From JAXMDC01 sp046349035 (GTDB lineage: Bacteria; Pseudomonadota; Alphaproteobacteria; Rhizobiales; Kaistiaceae), in NCBI GenBank assembly GCA_046349035.1, contig JAXMDC010000004.1, positions 310,001-374,000 of the forward strand: a stretch of DNA of 64,000 nt, in the 5' to 3' direction. The notes under the pieces were generated by a model. That model was not told where the DNA came from. It saw only the letters and a list, made by a program, of their open reading frames with translations, and ran no database searches. The translations under genes and the position numbers were made by a program. The stretch's first letter is position 1; each line of letters starts with the position of its first letter. This document shows positions 24,058-31,947 of the stretch, piece after piece.

Positions 24058-24664
24058 GATCAATCCGGCTCTGGACCGCTCGCCACAACACGCCAAGCTA
24101 ATCGGCTCGATGGTGCTTGGCTATACGGAGCTAGAGGTCTCGTTCATGCACGCGGCGGCCCTCGCCCTAAGGCTGGAATTTCCCGCCCTGCATGCCTTCG
24201 AACTAATCCTGGGCGAAACCCTCAAGCTCAAGGTGATACACGCGCTCTCCCGAGGCACCTTTGCCAAGACGGAACTCGGCAACGCCTACGCGATCTCTCA
24301 CAAAATGATCCATGAATGCCTGAACATTCGGAACCGCTATGCCCATTGCAACTGGCGCAAGGACGGAAGACAGCTAGAGTTTCTCGACGCCAAGGACATC
24401 TTCAAAGACGGCACTGCGCCACAAGACGATGAGCGTTGGCGCCGCCTCACCATTCCAATTCTGAAAGCCCAAGCAGCCTTTTTCGAAGGGACTCGAAAAT
24501 GGCTCCTGTATTTGGGCCTGATGCTTCAGGCATCAGAGGATCAGAAGCCTCTTTGGAAAGCTCCTCCGCAAATGCAGCCACCGCCAGGGCACAGTGAGCG
24601 CCGGAAACGCTCACCCGCTCGCGTCGGTAAATCTCGTCCGCACAAGCGGACAAAGCCCTCCTGA
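24056..24664 (+). CDS. HEPN-motif passenger protein, element B
   Basis: 202 residues from ATG 24056. It is mainly helical: SMVLGYTELEVSFMHAAALA, FELILGETLKLKVIHALS, then IRNRYAHCNW, which contains RNxxxH, the catalytic signature of HEPN RNases and related nucleotidyl-binding domains. The C-terminus is basic (ERRKRSPARVGKSRPHKRTK). HEPN proteins often act as toxins or in defence, frequently with a small partner; here a tiny antisense gene overlaps its start codon. The HEPN assignment rests on the motif and helical layout alone and could also fit a non-catalytic family. Confidence 0.55.
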   Translation: MINPALDRSPQHAKLIGSMVLGYTELEVSFMHAAALALRLEFPALHAFELILGETLKLKVIHALSRGTFAKTELGNAYAISHKMIHECLNIRNRYAHCNWRKDGRQLEFLDAKDIFKDGTAPQDDERWRRLTIPILKAQAAFFEGTRKWLLYLGLMLQASEDQKPLWKAPPQMQPPPGHSERRKRSPARVGKSRPHKRTKPS

Positions 24665-24734
24665 GAGGGATTAAGTCTCGCTCTTCCTGGTGAGGCGTCG
24701 GCCTGTCGCCGTCCGTATGAGTCACGCTTCCTGC

Positions 24735-24755
24735 TATGTCAAGTGCATAATCGCC
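24735..24755 (-). repeat. Right inverted repeat of element B
   Basis: Pairs with 22445-22465; preceded by CTTCCTGC, which also occurs as TTCCTGCT in the right subterminal part of element A. Confidence 0.88.
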
Positions 24756-24763
24756 TACCAGAA
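24756..24763. repeat. 8-bp direct repeat TACCAGAA, right outer edge of island
   Basis: Marks the junction to ordinary chromosomal DNA; the homospermidine synthase gene ends 40 bp further on. Confidence 0.85.
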
Positions 24764-24802
24764 GGTACATATCAGGAACAAAACAGGAATAAAAGGGGCA
24801 GC

Positions 24803-26233
24803 CTATCGAACGAGGACGTTCTTGAACTGCCACGGATCGTCGCGATCGGCATCGCTCGGGAAAAGCGGGCTGATGCTCTTAAGCGGCGTCCAATCGGTGT
24901 AATAGCCGCGGACTGGGCCGAGGTACGGCAATTGCACTTCAAGGCAGCGCCGGAAGTCCAGGTCGTCGGCCTCCACGATCCCGGCACTCGGATTTTCCAG
25001 CGCCCACACCATTCCGGCGAGTACGGCGGAACTCACCTGCAAACCGGTAGCGTTCTGATCCGGCGCCAAGCGCCTCGTCTCTTCGATCGACAACTGCGAG
25101 CCGTACCAATAGGCGTTGCGGGAATGCCCGTAGAGGAGCACGCCGAGTTCGTCGATCCCATCGACGATTTCGTTCTCATCGAGGATGTGCCAGTCCAGGG
25201 GCTCGCCACCACCGCGACCGAAGAGTTCGTGCAGCGAGAGAACCGCGTCGTTTGCAGGGTGATAGGCGTAGTGGCACGTCGGACGATAGGCGACCCGCCC
25301 TCCCTCGCGCAGCGTGAAATAGTCCGCGATCGAGATCGATTCGTTGTGAGTGACCAAGAACCCGTACTGCGGGCCGGCTGTCGGGCACCACGACCTCACC
25401 CTGGTATCGGCCCCCGGCTGCCGTAAGAAGATGGCAGCGCCGCAGCCGAAATCGTGCGTGCCCGCATTTGCCGGCATCCAGCGTTCATGCGTGCCCCAGC
25501 CGAGCTCAGCCGGCTGTTCGCCCTCCGACACGAACCCTTCGACCGACCAGGTGTTGACGAAGACCCCGAGTGGCTTCGGCGACCGCGCGCGTTGCGTGTC
25601 GCGCTCAGCAATGTGAATCCCCTTTACGCCCAGCCGCTGCATCAACCGCGCCCAGCCATCCCGGGATGCCGGCGCCTCCGCAGGCACTCCCGTCGCCTCG
25701 GCAATATCGAGCAGCGCTTTCTTGACAAACCAGGAGACCATTCCCGGATTGGCGCCACAACACGAAACGGCGGTCACGCCGGCGCCAAGTCGCCTCCGAG
25801 CGTCGAGTATGGTCTCGCGAAGAGCGTAGTTGGAGCGTGCCGCCGGACTCTGTTGAGCGTCGAAGTAGAAACCCGCCCAGGGCTCGACAACGGTGTCGAT
25901 GTAGAGCGCACCAAGCTCGCGGCAGAGTTCGATGAGGGCCAAGCACGACACTTCGACAGATAGATTGATGCAGAAGCCCCGCCCCCCACCACCGGTGAGC
26001 AGCGGAGTGAGCAAGTCGCGGTAATTTTCGGCGGTCACCGCTTGGTTGACAAAGCGTATGCCGCGTCGCTCGAGGTCAGCCTGGCGCTCGTTGTCGGGAT
26101 CGATCACGACAAGGCGGGATCGATCGAATTGGAAGTGCCGCTCGATCAACGGCAACATCCCTCGGCCGATCGATCCGAAGCCAACGATCACCACTGGACC
26201 GTCGATGCGCCCATAGACTGGCCATCCCGCCAT
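24803..26233 (-). CDS. hss: Homospermidine synthase
   Basis: Makes sym-homospermidine from putrescine with NAD as a catalytic cofactor. 476 residues from ATG 26233, preceded by AGGAGAGGC. The Rossmann motif VVIVGFGSIGRG lies near the N-terminus; INLSVEVSCLALIELC, ALYIDTVVEPWAG, VSCCGANPGMVSWFVKKAL and NTWSVEGFVSEG are characteristic of bacterial homospermidine synthases. Ornithine decarboxylase, which supplies putrescine, lies 102 bp upstream on the same strand, though a terminator-like hairpin separates the two. Confidence 0.93.
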   Translation of the reverse strand: MAGWPVYGRIDGPVVIVGFGSIGRGMLPLIERHFQFDRSRLVVIDPDNERQADLERRGIRFVNQAVTAENYRDLLTPLLTGGGGRGFCINLSVEVSCLALIELCRELGALYIDTVVEPWAGFYFDAQQSPAARSNYALRETILDARRRLGAGVTAVSCCGANPGMVSWFVKKALLDIAEATGVPAEAPASRDGWARLMQRLGVKGIHIAERDTQRARSPKPLGVFVNTWSVEGFVSEGEQPAELGWGTHERWMPANAGTHDFGCGAAIFLRQPGADTRVRSWCPTAGPQYGFLVTHNESISIADYFTLREGGRVAYRPTCHYAYHPANDAVLSLHELFGRGGGEPLDWHILDENEIVDGIDELGVLLYGHSRNAYWYGSQLSIEETRRLAPDQNATGLQVSSAVLAGMVWALENPSAGIVEADDLDFRRCLEVQLPYLGPVRGYYTDWTPLKSISPLFPSDADRDDPWQFKNVLVR

Positions 26234-26287
26234 GTGCCTCTCCTGTCGTGGCGGCCCACCCAAAAGCGCGGCCGCCCTAAAAAGCAA

Positions 26288-26309
26288 GGGGCGCCGTGAC
26301 CGGCGCCCC
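26288..26309 (-). terminator. Strong hairpin between odc and hss
   Basis: Stem GGGGCGCCG / CGGCGCCCC with loop TGAC. On the minus strand it is followed by TTGCTTTTTAG, a good U-run, so it should terminate much of the decarboxylase transcript before hss. A close relative of this hairpin sits at 55090-55118. Confidence 0.75.
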
Positions 26310-26335
26310 TCCAAGAACCGCCAGACTATACGCCG

Positions 26336-27466
26336 CTAGATCACATACTGTGCCAGTGGCGGAAAGCCGTTGAAAGCAACTGCCGAGTAGGTCGTTGTAT
26401 AAGCACCGGCTCCCTCGATCAGGATTTCGTCGCCTATGGTCAGCGACAAGGGCAGCCAGTAGGGCGTCTTCTCGTATAGAACATCCGCTGAATCACACGT
26501 CGGCCCCGCGACTACGCAAGGGGCCACCTCACCGCCGTCATGCGGCGTGCGGATCGGATAGCGGATCGCTTCGTCCATGGTCTCCGCCAATCCGCCGAAT
26601 TTGCCGATGTCGAGGTAAACCCATCGCACATCGTCGCACTCGTCCTTCTTGGAGATCAGCACGACTTCCGCCTTGATCAGGCCGGCGTCGCCCACCATGC
26701 CGCGGCCAGGCTCGATGATCGTCTCGGGGATGCGGTTGCCGAAATGGCGCCGCAGCGCCGCGTTGATGGAAGCGCCATAAGTCTGAACGGCCGGCACCTC
26801 TTTCAGGTAGCGGGCCGGGAAGCCGCCGCCGAGATTGACCATGCGCAGCTGGATGCCGCGATCGGAGAGAATCCGAAAGATCTCCGCTGACGAGGCAAGC
26901 GCCTGGTCCCAGGCCTCGGTGTTGGGTTGCTGCGAACCGACATGGAACGAGATGCCATGGGCGTCGAGACCGACAGCCTGAGCGTGCTCAAGCACGCCGA
27001 CTGCCAGCTCTGGCACGCAACCGAACTTCCTCGACAAAGGCCACTCGGCACCTTCGCATTCCGATAGGATCCGGCAAAAGACGCGAGCGCCGGGGGCGGC
27101 CCGAGCGACCTTGTCGACCTCGGCAACGCAATCGACGGCAAAGAGACGGACGCCGAGTTCGAATGCCCGAGCGATGTCCCTCTCCTTCTTGATCGTATTA
27201 CCGAAGGAAATTCGATCGGCGGTCGCCCCCGCTTCAAGTACCATGCCAATTTCGGCGAGCGAAGCGCAGTCGAAGGCGGAGCCGAGTTCGGCCAGGACGC
27301 GGAGGATCTCCGGCGCCGGATTGGCCTTCACCGCATAATAGATGCGGCTGTCGGGCAATGCCCGGCTGAAGGCCCGGTAATTGTCGCGTACGACATCGAG
27401 ATCAACGACGAGACACGGCCCCTCAGGGCGTCGCTCCTTGAGGAAAGCACGGATGCGGTCGGTCAT
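26336..27466 (-). CDS. Ornithine (or lysine/ornithine) decarboxylase, alanine-racemase fold
   Basis: Converts ornithine to putrescine. 376 residues from ATG 27466 with GGGGGAGAA upstream. PLP-binding Lys is in YYAVKANP; ISFHVGSQQPN, LGGGFPARY, EPGRGMVGDAG and the active-site Cys in GPTCDSAD mark fold-III eukaryotic-type ornithine decarboxylases. VGPT-like residues do not separate lysine from ornithine preference with certainty. The gene is preceded by about 500 bp without a gene, resembling in position the speF leader RNA of alphaproteobacteria. Confidence 0.92.
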   Translation of the reverse strand: MTDRIRAFLKERRPEGPCLVVDLDVVRDNYRAFSRALPDSRIYYAVKANPAPEILRVLAELGSAFDCASLAEIGMVLEAGATADRISFGNTIKKERDIARAFELGVRLFAVDCVAEVDKVARAAPGARVFCRILSECEGAEWPLSRKFGCVPELAVGVLEHAQAVGLDAHGISFHVGSQQPNTEAWDQALASSAEIFRILSDRGIQLRMVNLGGGFPARYLKEVPAVQTYGASINAALRRHFGNRIPETIIEPGRGMVGDAGLIKAEVVLISKKDECDDVRWVYLDIGKFGGLAETMDEAIRYPIRTPHDGGEVAPCVVAGPTCDSADVLYEKTPYWLPLSLTIGDEILIEGAGAYTTTYSAVAFNGFPPLAQYVI

Positions 27467-27910
27467 GGGCGGGTTCTCCCCCACGCAAGAGTTAAAACCG
27501 CCGCCCGCTTGCTTTGGCACCTCGCCGCTGTGGAGACGGCCGACTTGCCAGAACTTGCGAACGGTTTGTCGGCTTGCGCCGACTGGTTTTTTGCGGGTGG
27601 AGGTCGCCAAAACGAGACAGGGCCGTCCGTTTCGTCGCCGCCTTCGTTTGGAACGGGAAACCCGATCCGCACGCCCGGCAAGGAAGTAGTGCCTCTTCAG
27701 TGACCCCGGCGGTTGGATTGCCGGCAGAGACCAAAAAAGCCCGCTACGTCGTTGCTTTAAGCCGCGTCCTTCGAAGCATCCGGAGAGTGGCTCCGGCCGA
27801 TTCGCCCTCGGACATTGCGACCACAGGCACGTGCGAATTTGGGCACGCGTTAGATATGCCTACCGCCATCGGATTTCAAGGAAATTCGCGGTCTGCACAA
27901 CAAAAAAGGC
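27467..27910 (-). ncRNA. Candidate structured leader of the ornithine decarboxylase gene (speF-RNA-like position)
   Basis: The 515 bp between the decarboxylase and the Tim44 gene have no convincing gene. On the minus strand they form several hairpins: CCGGAG/CTCCGG (27780-27796), GTCGGC-GCAA-GCCGAC with a GNRA-type loop (27568-27583), and a U-rich tract AGCGGGCTTTTTTGG (27733-27747). A leader RNA called speF is known from alphaproteobacteria at about this length directly upstream of ornithine decarboxylase genes. The match is by genomic position and structure potential; the consensus could not be checked here. Confidence 0.45.
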
Positions 27911-27935
27911 CTGAAAAATGGTAGATCGATGCAGC

Positions 27936-27961
27936 GGGGGGCCGGCAATGCCACGCCCCCC
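27936..27961 (-). terminator. Hairpin after the Tim44 gene
   Basis: Stem GGGGGGC / GCCCCCC around a 12-base loop, 20 bp downstream of the Tim44 stop. The U-run on this strand comes only about 20 bases later, so termination may be incomplete. Confidence 0.5.
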
Positions 27962-27981
27962 TAGCACAAGCCAATTACAAT

Positions 27982-28902
27982 TCAGGCCTGTTGGACAGCC
28001 GACAGGACCCACGCCCCGCCGCCGTCGCGGCGGAAAGTCCAGACTTCCGTCGCTTCGTTTGGCCCGAAACCTACGGACTGGCCGGTCGTCCGATCGACGG
28101 TCTCGTCCTTGATGGTAAAGCGCATTGCCACGGTCGCATACTCGCTCCCGCCTTCGCGCCAAGCCTCTGCAAGGTCACCGCGCAAGAGCTTGACACCGCT
28201 GATTCGGTTGACCCGACCTTGCTTCGCGTTGGCGGCCAGGTCTGCGGCCAGCGCGTCCATCATTTCCGGTGTGACCAATCGGCGAAGGGTTGCGAGGTCC
28301 TCTTTGCCATACGCAGTCTGTATCTCGGAAAGGAGTTCCTCGAACTGATCGAAGTCCGCGGCCTTCAGCCCGGTCTCGTCGTTGGGGCGCCGGCCGTTGC
28401 TGCTCCGCGGGGGCGAAGCCGTCCCGCGGAGGTCGCCCACGGGAGCCGCCGACCGCTGCCAACCGCTCCCGGCTGCCCCAGCGAAAGCCGGCCGCGATCC
28501 CCGACCTAACCAGCCAAGGACCCATCGGGCCAAGAGGAATATGACGCCCGCCTGCAGAACGAACCCCAATACTGACCCGAACCCCGTCAGTCCGCCGAGG
28601 AACCCGTACCCAAAGAGCATTCCGAACAAGCCCGCGCCGAGAAAACCGGCCAATAGGCCGCCCGCGAAACCGTTACCGCCAAACAGCCCCCGCGAGGCCT
28701 GAGCAGGCGCGGCCTTGGCCGTCGTCCGATCAATCGGCGCCGCCGTCCGCGGCGCGGTCTGCGTGACCGGCGGGGCCACGAAAGTGCGGGCTCCACGACT
28801 GCCAACGCTCGATCCGCCTCCGACGCGTGCCTCTGCCGCGCCTGAAACGGCGAGTGCCGTTGCGAGGAGAAAGAGGCCGAGTACCCTGCCCTTGCGACTC
28901 AC
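27982..28902 (-). CDS. Tim44-domain membrane protein
   Basis: 306 residues from GTG 28902, with AGGAGGG about 11 bases upstream. An N-terminal signal/TM segment (residues about 7-24) is followed by a low-complexity Ala/Pro/Arg part, two Gly-rich hydrophobic segments (GGLLAGFLGAGLFGMLFGYG, FVLQAGVIFLLARWVLG), then a soluble C-terminal Tim44-like domain (FEELLSEIQTAYGKEDLATL, VWTFRRDGGGAWVLSAVQQ). This plan is common to bacterial Tim44-like proteins of unknown role, possibly linked to membrane-protein assembly. Confidence 0.85.
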   Translation of the reverse strand: MSRKGRVLGLFLLATALAVSGAAEARVGGGSSVGSRGARTFVAPPVTQTAPRTAAPIDRTTAKAAPAQASRGLFGGNGFAGGLLAGFLGAGLFGMLFGYGFLGGLTGFGSVLGFVLQAGVIFLLARWVLGWLGRGSRPAFAGAAGSGWQRSAAPVGDLRGTASPPRSSNGRRPNDETGLKAADFDQFEELLSEIQTAYGKEDLATLRRLVTPEMMDALAADLAANAKQGRVNRISGVKLLRGDLAEAWREGGSEYATVAMRFTIKDETVDRTTGQSVGFGPNEATEVWTFRRDGGGAWVLSAVQQA

Positions 28903-29022
28903 CTTTTCGTTGACCCTCCTTGGGTCGCGGTCGAATGACCGCGGGACATATGGTGATAGGATGCCTTCTTGTCGAGGGCGCCGACCCGGGCCCCATTCGG
29001 CCTTCAAGGGGTACACCTCCCC

Positions 29023-29544
29023 ATGTCCCTTAACCGTCGCTCCCTCTTCCTCGGCAGCATTCCATTCGTTGCCTTTGTCAGCACCGTTCCCGCTCGGGCG
29101 CAGGGCATTCTGTCGGGCCTCTTTGGCGGCACTCATTTCCCAACCGAACCCTTCGCGATCGATGCTGCGGCCGCGGCCCGAGCAATCTCCGACTTTCGCA
29201 AGCTGAGCGGGCTTGTGGCAGTCACTGTCAGTTCCACTTTGATGAAGGTGGCGACGACGCAAGCTAAGGCGATGGCCGAGGCTGGCATCATGAGTCACGA
29301 CGTCGCCGGGTCTTTCCCGACCCGGCTATCGGCGGCTGGCTACGCGGCAGCGGCGGCGGTTGAGAATATTGCCGCCGGCCAAAAGAGCTTCGCCGAGGTG
29401 TTCGGGGGCTGGCAGAAATCGCCCGGCCACCGTGAGAACCTGCTCGCTCCGGATGTCAATCAATTGGGTATTGCCGCTTACCGCGGCACCGGCAGCAAGT
29501 ACGGTATCTACTGGTCGCTGGCCCTTGGTTCGACCAGGCGCTGA
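29023..29544 (+). CDS. CAP/SCP-domain secreted protein
   Basis: 173 residues from ATG 29023. The N-terminus NRRSLFLGS resembles a twin-arginine (Tat) signal, followed by a hydrophobic stretch ending PARAQG. The CAP core has AKAMAEAGIMSHDV, VENIAAGQKSFAEVFGGWQK, SPGHRENLLAPDVNQLGIAA and YWSLALG. CAP proteins of bacteria are extracytoplasmic; enzymatic or binding function is not settled. It is convergent with the JmjC-like gene, 13 bp between stops. Confidence 0.85.
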   Translation: MSLNRRSLFLGSIPFVAFVSTVPARAQGILSGLFGGTHFPTEPFAIDAAAAARAISDFRKLSGLVAVTVSSTLMKVATTQAKAMAEAGIMSHDVAGSFPTRLSAAGYAAAAAVENIAAGQKSFAEVFGGWQKSPGHRENLLAPDVNQLGIAAYRGTGSKYGIYWSLALGSTRR

Positions 29545-29557
29545 CATCCGCCACCAG

Positions 29558-30490
29558 TCAGGTTCGTTGGCCGTAGAAATAGTTCGCACGACGTCCGAAC
29601 ATCGCCTGACGCAGGCGGCGTCGACCCGCCTCGCTCCTGCGTAGCGGCTCAACGAGCGCGTGCGCCCCGTCGTAGGCGGCGATCTTGACGCCGTCCCATA
29701 TGCGCTGGCCGCCTGGTGGGCTCTGTGGCAGACCGGCCCGTCGGAGCACTGCGTTGATGAAGTAGAGTTTGTTGTGCCTGAGATTGAGCGGCGACTTCCA
29801 CGTGATCGCCATTGAGATCGTCCATTGGTTCCCATTCCTGACCCAGTGCGGCCAGGTGTAGGGCAAGAACATCCCATCGCCGGGGAGGAAGCGGTAAACC
29901 TCCGCCTTCCGCTCGAAGGACTCGGCGTAAAAGTGATTGCGGTGCTTCCCAGGATAGGTCTCGAGATCGCGATCCGACACCAAGGATCGGTCCCGATTGT
30001 CGAACACGTGCATGAACTTCTCTCCGCGAATGTGAACGAAGAAGTTCTGCTCGTAGTCGACATGAAAGGGCGTAACGGCATTCGCCGACGACACGAAGAT
30101 GAAGCCCTGAGCATCGCTCATAGTCAGGCTGCCGGCCCGGCCGTGCTTCAGGGTCGTGGCGGCATCGGCAAGGCAGGCCTCGATCAACTCGCGATAAGGC
30201 GGGATGGTTTCGACCCGCTTAAGCACCATCCACGCACCGGCAGTCTCAATCTGGCGAACAACATCCGCCGGCTCCAGATCGACACCCGGAGTCTGGTCCG
30301 GCGGCTGGTTCGGGTTCAGCCTTCCGGAATTGTATTCCACGCGATCGCGATCGATCTGACCCGCAAGTTCCGCGAGCGCCCGCAGCGAAAGGAGCGGGTG
30401 ATCGGCCAAGCGATGACGTGTCCGGAACGGCACGTCGGGAAACGTCCGACCGGCCGCAAGATCGAAAGACAGGAGGCGCGCATCGTGCAT
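29558..30490 (-). CDS. Cupin-like (JmjC-type) 2-oxoglutarate/Fe(II) oxygenase family protein
   Basis: 310 residues. VTPFHVDYEQNFFVHI has the HxD iron-binding pair, YRFLPGDGMFLPYTWPHWVR the distal His with the typical cupin_8 P-x-x-W-x-H context, and WTISMAITWKSPL closes the barrel. Members hydroxylate proteins or small molecules. The ATG comes 2 bp after the stop of the GNAT-like gene, with the GGAGG ribosome-binding site inside that gene, so the pair is translationally coupled and probably acts in one pathway. Confidence 0.85.
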   Translation of the reverse strand: MHDARLLSFDLAAGRTFPDVPFRTRHRLADHPLLSLRALAELAGQIDRDRVEYNSGRLNPNQPPDQTPGVDLEPADVVRQIETAGAWMVLKRVETIPPYRELIEACLADAATTLKHGRAGSLTMSDAQGFIFVSSANAVTPFHVDYEQNFFVHIRGEKFMHVFDNRDRSLVSDRDLETYPGKHRNHFYAESFERKAEVYRFLPGDGMFLPYTWPHWVRNGNQWTISMAITWKSPLNLRHNKLYFINAVLRRAGLPQSPPGGQRIWDGVKIAAYDGAHALVEPLRRSEAGRRRLRQAMFGRRANYFYGQRT

Positions 30491-30492
30491 GG

Positions 30493-31707
30493 CTAGGGCC
30501 TCCGACGCAGGTGATGAACCAGCGTCTTCATTCGATCGCGCGCGCGGCGCTGCAATCGCTCACTCGCCAAACCGAGCCGATAGAGCGCCGATCGCCGCGG
30601 CGGTCCGATGACTACGGTTCCGATCGCCAGGCGATCCCGCCACAGATGATCGATCATCGGGTGATCAGGCGCGGCCAGCGAGTCGGCACGGCAGAGCGAG
30701 CGGCTCCGCTGAGAATGGTTGCCGAGTTCGAGCATCAACTGGGCGCCGGGCGAGAAGCGCTCGAATTCCGGGTCGTGGGCGATCTTCCATGTGCAAAGAA
30801 GGTCCCCATGCACGAAGCTGACGGCGATGGCGATAGGACGCCTGTCGATGCGAAGGGCCATCGCCTGACAAGCACGCGTCCGCGCCATCGACGCCACTGC
30901 CTCGCGGGCGAATGTCTCGATCTGTGGCTTAACGGCGATTGCGGTGCCCTTTTTACCCTTCCAGCCGGCTCGCTCGAGAACGAGGAACTCCTCGAAGGCC
31001 TCGGCTACGGCCGTCGCTGTCGAGGCAGCATCGACCGTGACGTCGCCGAGATCGCTGAGGCGCCGCATCTGCCGCGCATATTCCTTGCGGCGGCGGGAAG
31101 CGAGCGACGCGCGGAGATCGGCCGCGCCTCCCGGCTGCGGGATAAGAGCCGCTCGGCGATGCACCCCCACAATGTCGAATGCCCGGCCGCGAAAATGGGC
31201 CGCCGCGCGAAGCGCTTCGGCGGCATTTCCGTCCAGCGTCAAGTCCGGCACCACGAGGGGGCAGTCGGGTGCCGCTGCTGAAAGCAAAGCGACAGCCGCT
31301 TCCTCGCTTCGGTTCCGAGCTAGGAGCGGGACCCCGAGCGGCGCGTAGTCGTGCACCCAAACAAGCCGGCTCTGGACCACACCGCCGACCATCGTGTTGA
31401 CGATGGGAGAGAGCCCAGCAAGTTGGCCGCTGATACGTGGTGCCGCAATCTCAAGCCGCTCTCGCGGCAACAATGCGTTTGCTGCCGGCAACAGGAAACC
31501 GGATTGAAAGAATGGGTTGGGCTCGACCGCGCTCTCGGCCAGCTCTCGCCATTCGGTGAGAAGACTTGCGCCGACAGTAGCCAGATCAACGATCGGCGGG
31601 GCCGCCGCGGCGCCGATAACGCGAGCCGGAGGTGACGCCTGCCGCCTCAGTGCGAGGAGAGCGGTCATCGCGCCGGTCCCGCCGGCGGGCGCCCGATGAA
31701 CAGGCAT
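30493..31707 (-). CDS. GNAT/FemAB-like (BioF2-type) acyltransferase
   Basis: About 404 residues. The C-terminal half has SRRRKEYARQMRRLSDLGDV, EEFLVLERAGWKGKKGTAI and FVHGDLLCTWKIAHDPEF, as in acetyltransferase_6 (CelD/BcsL-type) proteins that form double GNAT folds. They are linked to polysaccharide or peptide modification. Start is ATG 31707 or ATG 31668. Located upstream of the JmjC-like gene and 240 bp downstream of a CobW-type gene; the gap contains an AT-rich stretch that may be its promoter. Confidence 0.8.
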   Translation of the reverse strand: MPVHRAPAGGTGAMTALLALRRQASPPARVIGAAAAPPIVDLATVGASLLTEWRELAESAVEPNPFFQSGFLLPAANALLPRERLEIAAPRISGQLAGLSPIVNTMVGGVVQSRLVWVHDYAPLGVPLLARNRSEEAAVALLSAAAPDCPLVVPDLTLDGNAAEALRAAAHFRGRAFDIVGVHRRAALIPQPGGAADLRASLASRRRKEYARQMRRLSDLGDVTVDAASTATAVAEAFEEFLVLERAGWKGKKGTAIAVKPQIETFAREAVASMARTRACQAMALRIDRRPIAIAVSFVHGDLLCTWKIAHDPEFERFSPGAQLMLELGNHSQRSRSLCRADSLAAPDHPMIDHLWRDRLAIGTVVIGPPRRSALYRLGLASERLQRRARDRMKTLVHHLRRRP

Positions 31708-31947
31708 ACGACGGCACCGCCAGAACCTACCGCGACAGGCATTACGTGAAATGCCCCGCCGACCGTCGAGGAGTCGCGGCTTCCCATCTCTACCGTCGAG
31801 GAACTGGCCAAGTTTATCCCAATGTGCGGCGACTTTTATTATAGGCGCGTTGTAATTCAGGCAGTCGTCGACGCAAGCATCGAGGACAACGCGTGCTGGT
31901 TAATGATTAACTTGACACTCGATTTGCCGAGACACTGTTCGACGAAC

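Larger units (their letters stand above)
16905..24755 (+). mobile_element. Composite island bounded by two IS1595-type transposons
   Basis: Seven thousand eight hundred and fifty-one bases lie between two TACCAGAA octamers. At the left is IS1595-type element A (16905-19129), at the right element B (22445-24755), in the same orientation, each with terminal inverted repeats. The intervening 3.3 kb carries an IS1-type transposase, a tRNA-like sequence, a winged-helix-like gene and two small unknown genes. Removing the island joins the DUF4424 upstream region to the 3' flank of the homospermidine synthase gene, giving a continuous stretch of ordinary chromosomal genes. The composite-transposon reading is an inference from the matching outer octamers. 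Confidence 0.7.
22445..24755 (+). mobile_element. IS1595-family transposon B with passenger genes
   Basis: Element of 2311 bp flanked on both sides by TACCAGAA. Its ends read GGGGATTATGCACTTGAC and GGCGATTATGCACTTGAC outward-in, 20 of 21 identical. Order of genes: transposase, a 98-residue protein, an antisense TPPQP gene, and a HEPN-motif protein. The clean 8-bp duplication and intact transposase suggest a recent insertion. Confidence 0.88.

Noticed and set aside
16905..24755. Prophage or integrase-driven genomic island
   Set aside because: No integrase, capsid, tail or lysis gene is present; borders are transposon inverted repeats, and the tRNA-like sequence lies inside rather than at an edge.
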